64,000 nucleotides of DNA from Physcomitrium patens (taxonomy: Eukaryota > Streptophyta > Bryopsida > Funariales > Funariaceae), in contig NC_037253.1 in assembly GCF_000002425.4 (NCBI RefSeq), positions 17,376,407 through 17,440,406 on the forward strand, written 5' to 3'. The notes beneath the pieces were generated by a model that worked only from the letters and a program-made list of their open reading frames with translations, had not been told where the DNA came from and made no database searches. The position numbers and the translations under genes are program-made. Shown piece after piece: positions 35,227 to 46,929 of this stretch. The stretch's first letter is position 1; every line of letters begins with the position of its first letter.

Positions 35227-35649
35227 ATGGAGAGCCAACAACCAGCGGATTCAACTCAAGAACCTTCGTTTGCTGACCTGCCGGATGAGACATTTCGATT
35301 ATCACAACCTTCAAGACGACGCAATCGAGATGAAGATCTTCAAGAACGACATGTTCTTCCTCGAACAGATGGTGAGATACAACGCGTTTGGTATCACGTT
35401 TTGGGAAGGGACTCTCGATGTTTGGTGATTTTGCTAGAGGTAGGAACAACTCCTGATGGTGTTCCGAATATTCTATTCGAAGGAAGTTATGAAGGCCTCA
35501 ACAATGATCAAATAACTGGGTGGTCTTCCCGCCCTGGTATGGGACACTACCGATGGTTGAGAGGCCCTATCAATCATCTTCGAAGAGAACAGAGATCAGA
35601 GTATGTGGCGAATACAATTCGTCGCATCATAGATTTCTTCAATATATGA
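35227..35649 (+). CDS. R1 third ORF, 140 residues, unknown function
   Basis: Same length as the R2 third ORF, and nearly identical in sequence (only about two residues differ). It is open from the ATG to the stop although R1 pol is broken. It lies about 95 nt after the end of the chromodomain frame and 41 nt before the 3' LTR. The frame would not stay open for long by drift alone, but the element is young, so two copies do not prove selection. Confidence 0.8.
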   Translation: MESQQPADSTQEPSFADLPDETFRLSQPSRRRNRDEDLQERHVLPRTDGEIQRVWYHVLGRDSRCLVILLEVGTTPDGVPNILFEGSYEGLNNDQITGWSSRPGMGHYRWLRGPINHLRREQRSEYVANTIRRIIDFFNI

Positions 35650-35681
35650 TGACCGCTCCTCGTGGAACTCGTCTCTAGAAT

Positions 35682-35687
35682 GGGGGG
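35682..35687 (+). promoter_or_regulatory. R1 polypurine tract
   Basis: Six G in the context GAATGGGGGGTAA, ending 3 nt before the 3' LTR. Confidence 0.8.
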
Positions 35688-35690
35688 TAA

Positions 35691-36242
35691 TGTCACGGCC
35701 ATAATCATATAAGCTAATAATTACATATAGAAATAGGTAGAAGTAAGTAAAAGTAGATAAAAGTAAGTTAATTGTATAATATTTAATATAGAAGCTTCCT
35801 AGAAACTTCCTAGACGCTGCTTTGACTTCATAGGTGTCTTTAATTGACTTTTTGGATTAGAAACGTGGTCAACAAGTTGGCCATGTGCCACACATGTTGT
35901 TAGCTTGAAGATCAAGCTAACTATGTGGCCCACACGTAGAAAAACTTGCCTTGTAAGTCAAGGCATGTGTCCTACAAAGTCAACACATATTGGAGGTCCT
36001 ATAGAACGTCGCCACGTAGCCCCTAGTTAGATAGTATATATAAAGACAAGAGTGAAGGCTTCTTCACTCTTGTCAACTCCTTTCTTGCTTCTAGTCTAGG
36101 TTCAAGAGTCTTTAGTTTCTTGTCTTGTGGCAATAGCCATTCCAGTTTCCTTTTAATATACCTACTTGTTTATATTTTGACTTATTATATCGAGATAGCC
36201 TTTTGGTGTATATTTTCCGTCATCGAGTCTTTGTCCTTGACA
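35691..36242 (+). repeat. R1 3' LTR (552 bp)
   Basis: TGTCACGGCC...CCTTGACA, followed by the target duplication GGATA at 36243-36247. It matches the 5' LTR at 23487-24037 apart from about seven differences. Confidence 0.97.
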
Positions 36243-36247
36243 GGATA

Positions 36248-37600
36248 TTACATTTTGGAGAGAAAGAATTTTAAAATTGTAAATTATCAATTCATGAATG
36301 AAATCTCAGAGTTAAGGCAAGCATACGATGATAATCGAGAGTTGTGGCATAGTATGACTATTACAAAAGAGATTAACTGAACATGATCAATAGAATATGT
36401 TATGCTAGAGTTTAACTAAACGTGGAAAAATTTAGCAATGCATTATTTGTTGCATGCATGCAATCCAATTGAAGGTGAAGTTTGGTCCTTGATGGAGAAG
36501 AAGACATGACTGTATTTTTTTTTGTGTTTTCTTGAAGTTGCATTGTGTACTTATAACATCTACCAAAAGTTTTTATTATTTATACTATGGATATGTGTGT
36601 ATTGTGTTTGAGCTTCTGTCAAAGAATTTGTGAGTGAAAGTACAAAAGGAAGGTAAGTTATAATTTATATTAAAAGAAAAAATTGACAAAATTCAAAGAT
36701 TTCAAAAACCATGCTTTCCATTCTTTTTAAATTATGTTACTAAGCTTTGCATTGCAAAGTTAGAATATTTTTAGATATTTCAGAATTTTCAAAAATTTAT
36801 ATGTATTTCATTGCATTACATTTTAGAACTTTTATTGTGCTTTACATTATAGAGTATTATACAAAAAATTACATAAGAAAATTTTATGTAATTTTTGAAA
36901 TATGTAATCATCATTATGTAAAACAACACTCAAAATAGCAGTATGTGCCTTGTTGTCAAGCAATGATTGTTCCAAATAGAAAGGATTAGCTTTTTTAATT
37001 GAAACTTCTTGAGTGGAGTATGATTACAAGGAAATTAATTTTTAAAAGAAAATTGAACAAGATCTACTAAGACAAAGGAATTTGTGTTGAAAGACCATAT
37101 TTAATTTAATTTTGGTAGTGTTGGCTTCTAGAAAATAATTACAATTCTATCTGAAGATGTCAATATTTTCTTTTTAAAATTAGTTACAGCTTTGTTCTAA
37201 AGGATATATGATAGATGAAGAATGTGGTCACTAGTGAAAAAATGGATAGTGTTGTGTTTGAGCTCACAGAGAACCAACTCCAATATATTTCATGCAATAT
37301 CATTTTATAAACAAAATTCTTGAACAACATAATTTTATTGGAATTTTCCAAGTATTATCAATTGCAACAAGAACTATATTGTATTGTTAATTGGGTTCAT
37401 CTAGTCTCTTATATAAAACTACTCAAAGAGATAAACCAATGGGATAAACCACAAGAGACAAAAACCATCTCTAATTGATTGCATATCTCATTGTTTTTCA
37501 TCACAAGTGAAGCAATAATTCAACTTTTGATGAATTATAGATCAAAATTTGCATGTAGCTGATGTAGATTGCCAAGAATAGCACTATGATATCACTAGGA
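36248..37600. other. AT-rich intergenic DNA, no gene seen
   Basis: It continues the sequence interrupted at 23486. Small frames are not protein-like and no transposon domain was recognised. Confidence 0.5.
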
Positions 37601-38176
37601 GCAGAGGTTAGAAGCTCCCACTTGTAATTTAGTAAATATTTTCCAGTACATATTTTTTTGTGCCCAATGGCACATGTTTTCACTAGTTATAAATAATAGA
37701 CAAACAAATGTGACTTCAATTATGAAAATCTCCACACAAAAGCCAAAATACCAGACATCAAAGAAGAACAGAAACGATGTCAGAGTAACGAACTGTGCGT
37801 GGACCTCGAAAAAGCAAAAAGCCCAAGTCGGGCAAAAGCCGAGGCATAATTGGCAGGACGGGCAGCAGGGCCATGCTGGAGCAAGATGAGAGTGATAACG
37901 ACGAGGATGGGGATGGATGTCCACATCGGCTAGGTCTTCCCACACATCGCCCCCAACCCCCCCCCTCTCAACCACGCGCGCAACCACGCCCCTTGAGGAG
38001 TTCTGCCAGCACTGTGGCCGTTGGATCGAGGATCTGACGGCTGACCCATGAGACGAAGCCCTTGAAGGCGCTGCGGCGAGAATTGCCCATTCCCTTTCGA
38101 TTTCAGAGCTCTCAGTGAGAGCTTCCTCTGCTGCCATCACTGTTGGAGTTGCGCCAACTTGTTTTACGACTCTCAG
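37601..38176 (+). promoter_or_regulatory. EF-1alpha promoter and first (non-coding) exon region
   Basis: AT-rich up to about 37780, with TATAAATA at 37688-37695, then GC-rich and CpG-rich up to a splice donor at 38176/38177. The TATA-like site is a candidate only. If the start site is nearer the GC-rich block, the leader exon would be shorter. Frames here (for example 37795-38037 plus and 38140-37595 minus) look like chance openings in GC-rich DNA. Confidence 0.45.
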
Positions 38177-38562
38177 GTACGTTCTGGCTTGGTGTGGTTC
38201 GAGCTTTCGTGTATGAGTGTTTGTCTGTGTGTGAGAGAAAGGTCTGAGGGTGTTGTTTTGACATTGATGGACGATGGGGGGATTGGTGCTGTGTCTGAGA
38301 GTTGTACGTGAATGCCGTGGCTTTTGATGCGAGTGAATGGTGGGGTGAGTATCAGTTAGGCTGAAATTCTTTCGTGAGAGGGTGGGAGTTTTTATCGCTG
38401 TTTGAGTGAGGGAGAGAGATCAGGTGGAGAGGATTTCAGAGCGTGGAGTAAGGTTCTGTTTAGGGTTTGGAACGTGGTTGTGAGCAGATGATCCATTGCA
38501 CATCATCTGCTTCATTCTCTGTTTAGTGATGAATTGGAATTTGGTGCGGGGTATTTTGGCAG
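38177..38562 (+). other. Leader (5' UTR) intron of EF-1alpha
   Basis: Donor CTCAG/GTACGT at 38176/38177 and acceptor TTGGCAG/ACAG at 38562/38563, 14 nt before the ATG. Plant EF-1alpha genes typically carry an intron in the leader that boosts expression. TTTAGGGTTT at 38459-38468 is a telo-box in reverse orientation, an element often found in the 5' region of plant translation-factor and ribosomal-protein genes. Confidence 0.75.
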
Positions 38563-38576
38563 ACAGTTGAGCAATC

Positions 38577-40108
38577 ATGGGTAAGGAGAAGGTGCACATC
38601 AATATCGTGGTCATCGGCCATGTCGACTCTGGCAAGTCGACGACCACTGGGCACCTCATCTACAAGTTGGGAGGTATCGACAAGCGTGTGATCGAGCGTT
38701 TCGAGAAGGAGGCGGCGGAGATGAACAAGCGTTCGTTCAAGTATGCGTGGGTGCTGGACAAGCTGAAGGCAGAGCGCGAGCGTGGTATCACGATTGATAT
38801 TGCGCTGTGGAAGTTCGAGACCATGAAGTACTACTGCACTGTGATCGACGCGCCCGGACATCGCGATTTCATCAAGAACATGATCACGGGAACGTCGCAG
38901 GCAGACTGCGCTGTGCTGATCATCGACTCGACGACGGGAGGGTTCGAGGCCGGTATCTCGAAGGATGGGCAGACGCGTGAGCACGCACTGCTGGCGTTCA
39001 CTTTGGGAGTGAAGCAGATGATTTGCTGCTGCAACAAGGTGAGTTGAGAAGACACGGCACAGTGTATATTTGTATGGGGTCAGTGAGACTGGATTGGGTC
39101 TGAGCACGGTGTCTGTGAGAGCCGTGAGGTGTCACGGCACAATGAGATAAAGTGGTGATTTTAGGAGTAGGGTGTATGGGTATTGGTGTATTTGAGGGCT
39201 GATGTTGGACTATGTGTGGATGGTAGATGGACGCGACCACCCCGAAGTACAGCAAGGCCCGATATGAGGAGATCGTGAAGGAGGTGTCGGCGTACCTGAA
39301 GAAGGTGGGGTACAACCCGGAGAAGGTTCCGTTCGTGCCGATCTCAGGGTTCGAGGGCGACAACATGATCGAGAGGTCGACGAACCTGGACTGGTACAAG
39401 GGCCCGACTCTGTTGGAGGCGTTGGACAACGTGTCAGAGCCGAAGCGGCCATCTGACAAGCCTCTGAGGCTGCCGCTTCAGGACGTGTACAAGATTGGAG
39501 GCATCGGAACTGTGCCAGTGGGACGGGTGGAGACAGGAATCATCAGGCCAGGTATGTTGGTGTGCTTCGCACCGACGGGACTGACGACTGAGGTGAAGTC
39601 GGTGGAGATGCATCACGAGTCGATGCCTGAGGCGCACCCAGGTGACAACGTCGGGTTCAACGTGAAGAACGTGGCGGTGAAGGACCTGAAGAGAGGGTAC
39701 GTGGCCTCAGACTCGAAGAACGACCCTGCCAAGGAGGCAGCCAACTTCACGGCGCAGGTTATCATCATGAACCACCCGGGACAGATCGGGAACGGTTACG
39801 CACCAGTGCTGGATTGCCACACGTCGCACATTGCGGTGAAGTTCGCGGAGATCTTGACGAAGGTGGACAGGCGATCGGGTAAGGAGCTGGAGAAGGAGCC
39901 GAAGTTTTTGAAGAACGGGGACGCAGGGTTCGTGAAGATGATTCCGACGAAGCCGATGACAGTGGAGACGTTCGCGGAGTACCCACCATTGGGACGTTTC
40001 GCGGTGCGTGATATGAGGCAGACGGTGGCTGTGGGTGTTATCAAGGCCGTAGAGAAGAAGGAACCCACCGGCGCCAAGGTGACGAAGGCCGCTGCGAAGA
40101 AGAAGTGA
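38577..40108 (+). CDS. EF1A: Translation elongation factor 1-alpha (eEF1A)
   Basis: Exons 38577-39038 and 39227-40108, joined by a GT/AG intron after N153-K154. They give 447 residues, the standard plant length. It delivers aminoacyl-tRNA to the ribosomal A site as a GTPase in the cytosol. GTPase motifs: GHVDSGKS (14-21), ERGITID (68-74), DAPGH (91-95), NKMD (153-156, split by the intron). Domains 2 and 3 follow and the protein ends in the usual [10 protein letters not shown]. The intron lies where plant EF-1alpha genes commonly have one. Codons end mostly in G or C, in contrast with the AT-rich surroundings, as expected for a highly expressed gene. No breaks. The start is fixed by the invariant MGKEK. 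Land plants usually have several near-identical copies; this is one. Confidence 0.98.
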
Positions 40109-40345
40109 ATAGTGCGGGAAGGGGGTGAAGGCGAGGCGGAGAAGGGGGCGGAGTGGCGGTGGTGGGTGGAGAGGTGGATGTGGAGCATAGAGTTGCTGAC
40201 TTTGAGTGGTTGGTCGATATATTTGTTGCAAGCGCGACAGAGGCAGACTTGGGTACTTGACAGGAGATGGCAGGGCATAGTGGGTACGAGGGCATGGGTG
40301 TAAGAGAGAGGGAAATAAAAGAGTATACTATTTCTAAGTAAAAAT
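40109..40345 (+). terminator. EF-1alpha 3' UTR with polyadenylation signal
   Basis: AATAAA at 40314-40319, about 205 nt after the stop codon, followed by a U-rich stretch. The cleavage site is probably within a few tens of nucleotides; it is inferred, not mapped. Confidence 0.6.
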
Positions 40346-41907
40346 GCGTGGCGTTTTTTTGATGTGGTTGGTGCTTGTGGAATGCTGGATGTGTGGGTAT
40401 TCAAAGAGATGGTGTGATTCCTTCTGGATTGGGTACGTTGGCGTGAGTTTGGCTTTCATGCGTGTGATTGTGTCATGCCCTAAATTATAGAGAAGCTTAC
40501 TGAAACACTAATTTTGTTGTCGGTGGTTTGTATGGCCTGGCCGGTTTTGTCGTTTTGTTGTGTAGGGTTTTTTTTTGTGCCACTTTCTGGCTTATGCAGT
40601 GTTTGGGTGTTCAATTTCCGCCGAGGATAAACAGCGGTCAATCGAACATTGTGGGATGTCTAGAGAAATGATTATGTGATGGTCGTTGTGAAGCTATGTC
40701 GCATGAAATAAGGTTGAGGTTTCGTGCTTATTTGTGAGTATTAATCACACGTCTATTTGAATGATGTGTACCTTGATTCTGGAGTGAACTATTTGTAGGC
40801 CTTCTTATGACCAATTTGTGAAAAGCTTAGGAACGTAGGGGACAGGATGAATCATTCAACACTGATACGCTGTGCAGCTTTGAAACAATGCCATTTCACA
40901 GTCAAATTGCCTACCACTCTTATGTCGATGTGAAGGTCTTCAATGAGCATGTATTGATCACTTTTGTGACACAATTTGACCTGGTTGATTTGAATGTTCC
41001 GAACAATTCAACCAGTAAGCTTCTCTATTATTTCGGGCACGACACCATATATGTCGCCGAGAGCTATCTGTTCCAACCCCATATTCTAACTCTCTTTCTC
41101 CAGCACGCTTTGCTCAATTCTGTGAGTGTAACCCAAAGAACTTTTTCTATCTTGTCTTCTGCCTATTTTAGCTATCTAAATCTTTTGTCATTATACTGTT
41201 TTAAAATGGTCTACAAATAAGATCAAACAATTAGAGGCTAAAATACTTTTATATCTTAAAAGTTGATGAAAATGTCACCAAATATTGTTTGTTGTGAACT
41301 TGTTGTATATTTGTTTTACAAAGATGGTGTAGAAAAATTGTCCTCTAGTTCCAAGGTATTTGGTGAGTAGGGATTTTCCAAAATTTGTAGATGATTGTTA
41401 TGGAATATTTGTAGTGCAAAGAAAATAAACATTGTGAATTCCTTGACCTAGTTTTTTTCTCCATGTATTTTTTGTAGTGCCTTTGTAACAAACTAGCCAA
41501 ATCAAAATTGATTCATGTTTTGGTCATGTTTTATTTTAAATTTTGGTCCACTTTATCTCTAAGGTTGGTTGAAACATTTCACAATATTTTGTGATTTGAA
41601 TTTGAACAATAATAAGATGTTGCCTTAAAAGTTGTTTTTACTTTTTGGCATTGTATACATCCAAAGAACAATTGTCTCTAAATGTGAAGTTATTGAAATC
41701 AAACTTTAGTATTTGTACTTGATCGAAGAATATTGAAGTTAAATTGCAGCCTAGTTTTATTCCTTGCTAGGCCTCCACTCTTCAAAGATACATTAATATT
41801 GCCTCCCAATTATCTATGTCTATTTAGGTATGAAGTTCATTTATAATAGTTACTCTTATGTCTTTTTATAAGATATAATTGAATTTATTAAATATAAATA
41901 AACAAAT

Positions 41908-41948
<41 letters not shown>

Positions 41949-41949
41949 C
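40346..41949. other. Intergenic DNA, no gene seen
   Basis: Moderately AT-rich flank grading into very AT-rich DNA, with a (TA)n tract at about 41909-41946. A 110-codon frame at 40888-41220 has no recognisable domain and is probably chance. Confidence 0.5.
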
Positions 41950-43434
41950 ATCTTATTAGAGCATAAGAAGAAAGTTGTTCCTTTCTTGCCAATCCTTTTT
42001 TTCTTTGAAAATTTGGAATAAGGAATAAGACCATGTTAAGTTATCATTGCTATAATCAAATATAACCTATGTCTTAATAATTATCTTATTAAGCCATCAA
42101 TAATCTATATATATTTGCTACAACTTGTCTTTTTTCTATACAAAAAAGATTAAAGATCTAATAAAAAAATTTGAATGGTGTATTACATTCTTGGTCAAAT
42201 TTTCATTAGTATATTCCTTGAGTGAAGTCATTTCATTTTGCAATGAGCTATAGATTGATCCAATATAGTGATTGAGTCATTTCTTGAAGATCAATTGAGC
42301 AGTCACAAGGACAATGCTTTGTTAGAATATCTGCATTTTTCTTTTCAAACATGTCTAAATATTCTTAATATTATTTTGGAAGTTTCTTGATATCTTTCTA
42401 CCATAAAAAATTGGTGCCACATAAATAACAAATGTTAATCCTTCTTTTGTAGCTTACATTATTATTTTTGTTTCTACAAATAATAACTTAGTTGTTCTAG
42501 TCTTATAACAAATTATTTAGTTAGAGACATCTTTAGATATATTATAATAAAAATAAAAATTACAAGAGATCTAATCTATTTAAAGGTTATACTTTCTTAA
42601 TCATAATAGATCTAAAATAACTATAATAATAGAAGATCTAATAATATTAAATATTACTAAGCTATTATCATCTTTTGTTATTATGTCTATAGAAATGGTT
42701 TTATGAAAAAACATCTCCAAAAGACAATAGTCAACCATTTATAACTTCTACATATATTAGTTTATTTTATTTTTTCTTATTAGTATTCTAAATTTTTTAA
42801 TCAATATTTTATTTTTTAAAAAAAAAATTAGACTTCTAAATCTAATAAGGTAGAATATTTTATTTTATTTTTAGATCATAAATAAATATTTGCTATAATA
42901 CAAGAAGAAGATTTTGAAGAAAGAATAGAATTTTATAAGATGTTTTAGACAAATCTAACATGACAATCCATATTGTAGTTAGGAAGACTTATTTTCAAAC
43001 ATATTGTCTTTCATAACAACCATGCTCTTCATTTTAAAGTTATAACACTTCTTAGAACAATGTTGAACAATGTATTTGTGTTTTCCACAATATAAACATA
43101 ATTGTTTTTGAGAACATCAATATTTTTTTTATTTAGTAAGAAAATTAAAGAATATTTTATGAATTTACATATCTTCTATTTCAAAATGCATAGATTAAGA
43201 AGGTATTGGAATAACAATGAAATTTTAAAGATATTGTGACATATTTGTATAATTTCTAGATCAAAGTCCAAAAAATTAATTATTATATTTTATAGAAAAT
43301 TTAATTAATTGACTCAATGTTTAAAGATCATATAAGTTTAGCATCAATTTTTTTACTTTATATTTCAATTTATAGAAAAATTAGTTAATAATTGTATCAT
43401 CATCCCACTTAATATTAATTTTTAGTTGTTAAAA

Positions 43435-43481
<47 letters not shown>

Positions 43482-44170
43482 AATGATTTTCTTGATATAA
43501 GATATGAATTTTATTGCTATGAATAATAAAAATTATAACATGACAAAAAATAAAAGTAATTTTTAAATAAATATAACTTATAATCTTATGAATGGATAGC
43601 TTTGGAATCGAAGCTTAATTGCTAGTTACACTTGATTGATAAATCTTTGAAATTTTGTTCTTGTACCACCAAACTTCTAAAGTAAGCAAATTTTTATTTT
43701 TTTAACAATAATAATAATGCTTGTAGGATGCTTTATCATAAGATTTTTTTATAGTATAGACCTAGATGTTTGTGTAGCTCGAATAGCTCTTTATCTTTAT
43801 TTTCAACCAATCTTAATATTGCTTGTGGCAATGAAGTAAGTTGATGCATAAAAAATGTTAACTCTTTAATTTATTCTTGCATTTGTATCATTACATCTTT
43901 TATCGTTGTAAAATATATTATTATTATATAATAGGAAAAAATGACATCTATTACTTATGATAAGAAGTTAAAAAGGATTATGAATAAAATAGAAATATTC
44001 TAAAAATAAAATAGAAATAGAAGTAGATAATCTACAACCTCTAATATACTTATATCTAATGAAGAAAAATAGATAATCTATTTTAAATTAAGAAAAATAA
44101 AACTCTAATCTTATAAGTGTATTCTTATCAATATATTAAGGATAAGAACTTAAAGAATGTAAATAAATAA

Positions 44171-44220
<50 letters not shown>

Positions 44221-44560
44221 ATATTTTCAAGAAGAAATTAGAATGGCCATTATCAAAAATAAAAAAAACTAAAGACTCTTGAAACTAGACTAGAAGCAAT
44301 GACAGAGTTGATAAGACTGAAGAAGATCTCACTTTTAACTCTGTATATAATATCTACTAAAGAATTACTTAATAACACCTTATAAGCTACCTGACATATT
44401 TTTAATTTACAAGGCATGTGTTATAGATATATAAAGAATATTCTAAAATCTTAAAAAATATTCTATATTATAAAATATTTTTCTAAAATATTATAAAAAC
44501 TTGTTAGAAGTATATAGTGTACAAATTAGAAACTAAACTATATTAAATGGCATCTTAAAA
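41950..44560 (-). mobile_element. R7: very old, broken Ty3/gypsy element
   Basis: Minus strand. Nucleotide similarity to R2 is visible in the reverse-transcriptase start (about 42080-42330), protease (about 42500-42860), gag zinc knuckle (about 42990-43120), gag (about 43150-43900) and leader (about 44030-44125). A partial 5' LTR begins near 44139. A priming-type 11-mer (ATTCTTATCAA on the plus strand) ends 2 nt before the LTR, as in R1-R3. It is 3'-truncated and extremely AT-drifted, with very many breaks and (TA)n expansions at 43439-43480 and 44170-44217. Confidence 0.6.
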
Positions 44561-44597
44561 AAAAAAAAAAATCTAAAATAGCTTAAAAATTAAGCTA

Positions 44598-44861
44598 TGT
44601 AATTTAACTTGGACGGCAAGTCATTTTAAGAAGCTCCTTGAGAGGCTTCTTGAAACTTGGCCAATATGTCATCTACTAGCTTACATAAAAGACATGAGAG
44701 GCTTGGACTTCAAGCCTTAAGTCTCACAAGTAGTATAAATAGAGACATGATCGAGGCCTTCCTTAGTCTTATCAATTCATCTTTTGAATTTGTTCTTCTA
44801 ATGGCCTTTAGGCTCTTTTTTATATTAATCATTGGTTGTTGTCTTTTTAGTTATTTTTTAT

Positions 44862-44937
<76 letters not shown>

Positions 44938-44998
44938 TAGACTTTAGTGCTTGAAACTAATTCTTTTTTTTATTGAAGTTTTAGATGTGTCTCTAACA
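44598..44998 (+). repeat. R8 5' LTR (start uncertain)
   Basis: TATAAATA at 44734-44741; AGTCTTATCAA at 44765-44775 begins 32 nt from the first T, the same spacing as in R1 and R2. It ends TCTCTAACA at 44998. The left end is a guess at TGTAATTTAA. A (TA)n tract at 44872-44932 has expanded inside U5. Confidence 0.5.
44872..44932. repeat. (TA)n microsatellite, about 30 units
   Basis: Longest of the many (TA)n tracts in the window. Others lie near 10784-10821, 21810-21846, 41909-41946, 43439-43480, 44170-44217, 53184-53214, 60881-60914 and 61577-61618. Confidence 0.95.
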
Positions 44999-45000
44999 AT

Positions 45001-45011
45001 TTGATTAGACT
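45001..45011 (+). promoter_or_regulatory. R8 candidate self-priming primer-binding site
   Basis: TTGATTAGACT lies 2 nt after the LTR end and is complementary to 10 of 11 nt of AGTCTTATCAA at 44765-44775. The pair differs in sequence from the R1/R2/R3 pair but keeps the same geometry. Confidence 0.55.
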
Positions 45012-45030
45012 ATTGTTTTTGTTTCTAGAA

Positions 45031-45275
45031 TTATTTTGTGTTGAAAACTAAGTAGATTATCCCACTTCTTAAGTGTTATTTTGTATTAAGAATTCAATGA
45101 ATTATTCTATTTCTTTGGTATTATTTTGTATTAATAAGTGAGTGGACTATCTTGCTTCTTAGGTATGGTTTTGTATTGAGAAGTGAGTGGACTATTCCAC
45201 TTCTTATGTATTATTTTGTAATAAAAAGTAAGTGGATTACTCTACTTTTTAAATATTTTTTTATTAAGAATATTA
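45031..45275 (+). repeat. 45-bp tandem array in the R8 leader
   Basis: Units start at 45031, 45076, 45121, 45166 and 45211, with a partial sixth at 45256, all exactly 45 bp apart. They share a start like TTATTTTGTATTAA and an inner palindrome (AGTGGA...TCCACT) best kept in units 3 and 4. The unit resembles a stretch of the R1 leader near 24140-24180 that ends in CCCACTTCTAAACTG, so the array seems to be an expansion of a leader element. Confidence 0.8.
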
Positions 45276-45800
45276 TTACAAATGAAAAAAATTAAATATG
45301 CATAAAAGAAGTGATAATATATTTGTTACAATTGTACAATTTAATGATCTTTTTAATACTCTTTGAGCTAAAATACCACATACAAGTACCTCTAATTATA
45401 GGAGTCTTGTTTTAATACCTATAAAAGAAGTTAATAACAAAATTTAAAGTTTGTGCTAAATTTTTTTATAATTATAAGAAGTAAGTATAAGTAGGTAAGC
45501 ATCACAATTCGATCCTAGAATTGTTTCTATAAAAAGTTTAAAGGAATGAAAGACAAGTAAGTTAGAGAAATTTAATGGTATTATATCAAATTTTCAAGAA
45601 TTTTTGTTACAAGAGCCAATTTGATTCTTCATCATCTATTCCTATTATTTGGGGCTTCTAATTCATCTTTCATTTATTTTTTGAAATCTTTTCTTTTTAG
45701 TATTTGGTACCTCATCTCTAACCATTTTTAATCAAGTATTATATATTTATTTTTAATATTTAATGTGCTTTGTTTGATATTTAAGTTTTTTCTGAATAGA

Positions 45801-46356
45801 TGTCAAGAATATGAACTAAAAGATGATGCATAAATCAATGAAATTTTTATAAAAAAAAGTAAAAAAATAGAAATAAAAAAGTACGTATATTAAAAAAAAA
45901 CTAGAATAGCTTATTGCCAAAAGACAAGAAAATTTAAGACTCTTGAAACTAGACTAGAAGCAAGAAAAGAATTGACAAGAGTGAAGAGGGCTTCACTCTT
46001 GTCTCTATATATACTATCTAATTAGGGGCTATGTAGCGATGTTCTATAAGACCTTTAATATGTGTTGACTTTGTAGGACACATGCCTTGACTTATAAGAC
46101 AAATTTTTCTATATGTTTGCCACATAGTTAGCTTGTTCTTCAAGCTACCAATATGTATGGCACATGATTGACTTGTTGACCAAGTTTCTAACCTAGAATT
46201 CAATAATGGACACTTATAAAGTCAAAGCAATGTCTATGAAGCTTCTAAGATGCTATTTTAGAAGATATTATAGAATTAACTTACTTTTATATACTTCTAT
46301 CTATTTCTACTTATTCATATAGATAATTATTGGCTTACATGTGTATGTATGTGACA
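45801..46356 (-). repeat. R3 3' LTR (556 bp)
   Basis: TGTCAAGAAT...GTATGTGACA on the plus strand. It contains the 13-bp hairpin: arms 45974-45986 and 45991-46003, loop AGGG. The target duplication ATAGA lies on its left. Confidence 0.93.
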
Positions 46357-46395
46357 TTATCTTCCTTTCTAGGGATGAATTCTACAAGGAATGGT

Positions 46396-46820
46396 CATCA
46401 TATGTTGAAAAAATCTATGATTTGACAAATTATATTTGCCACATACTTAGATCTTTGTTTTCTTTAAAGATGGTTGATAGGGCCTCTCAACTATTGATAG
46501 TGTCACATATCAAGGTGGAAAGACCACCATGTTATTTAGTCATTATTGAGGCCTTTATAACTTTGTTCAAATAAAACAATTGGAACACCGTCAAGAGTTG
46601 TTTCTACCTCTAATAAAATTACCAAACATCAAAAGTCTCTTCCAAGGTTGTGATACCAAATACATTGTATCTCGCCACCTATTCGAGGAAAAATATGTCA
46701 TTCTTGAAGATCTTCATCTCAATTGTATCATCTTGAAGTTTGTGACAATCATAATGTCTCATCCTGTAGGTTAGAAAATGAATGCTCTTTAGCCAAATCC
46801 ATTAGTTGTTGGTTTTTCAT
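46396..46820 (-). pseudogene. R3 relic of the third ORF
   Basis: Aligns over its whole length with the third ORF of R1 and R2, in the same position between chromodomain and 3' LTR. It is broken. Confidence 0.75.
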
Positions 46821-46929
46821 CTCTTTAGCATCACAAATACAAAGAAGTCACAAACAAGGATTGAAAGTAGAATATTATCTTGCATAGATCTTGTTTTCTT
46901 TATATAAAAGATCTTCATGTTAAATTTGA

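Larger units (their letters stand above)
23487..36242 (+). mobile_element. R1: outer chromodomain Ty3/gypsy element, interrupted by R2
   Basis: A complete insertion bounded by the 5-bp target duplication GGATA (23482-23486 and 36243-36247). Order on the plus strand: 5' LTR 23487-24037, priming region, gag 24250-25092, R2 insertion 25093-31471, gag remainder, pol 31644 to about 35132, third ORF 35227-35649, polypurine tract 35682-35687, 3' LTR 35691-36242. Without R2 it would be about 6.4 kb. Its two LTRs differ at about 7 of 552 positions by hand count. With an assumed rate near 1e-8 per site per year that is roughly half a million years. It is broken, by a handful of breaks besides the R2 insertion. 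It is close to R2, so the same family moved into one of its own copies. Confidence 0.95.
44598..45800 (+). mobile_element. R8: 5' part of another broken gypsy element, cut by R3
   Basis: Plus strand: a 5' LTR of a different subfamily (about 44598-44998), priming site, leader with a 45-bp tandem array, then a gag relic (near 45540-45610, similar to PEKFDGTRSKFRGF of R1). R3 inserted at 45800 with target duplication ATAGA. No continuation was firmly recognised beyond R3. It is an old fossil with many breaks. Confidence 0.55.

Noticed and set aside
37595-38140. Minus-strand frame of 181 codons upstream of EF-1alpha
   Set aside because: Antisense to the GC-rich leader region, with no domain; part of it is simple Phe/Leu-rich translation of AT-rich DNA.
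38523-39107. Minus-strand frame of 194 codons over EF-1alpha exon 1
   Set aside because: A shadow of a highly codon-biased gene in an antisense frame.
40888-41220. Plus-strand frame of 110 codons downstream of EF-1alpha
   Set aside because: Hydrophobic, low-complexity composition and no family; no promoter or splice context.
43439-44217. (TA)n tracts as possible origins or regulatory sites
   Set aside because: They are ordinary dinucleotide expansions found throughout the window, mostly inside dead elements.
45031-45275. CRISPR-like array
   Set aside because: The repeats are contiguous without unique spacers and lie in a eukaryotic retroelement leader; this is a minisatellite.
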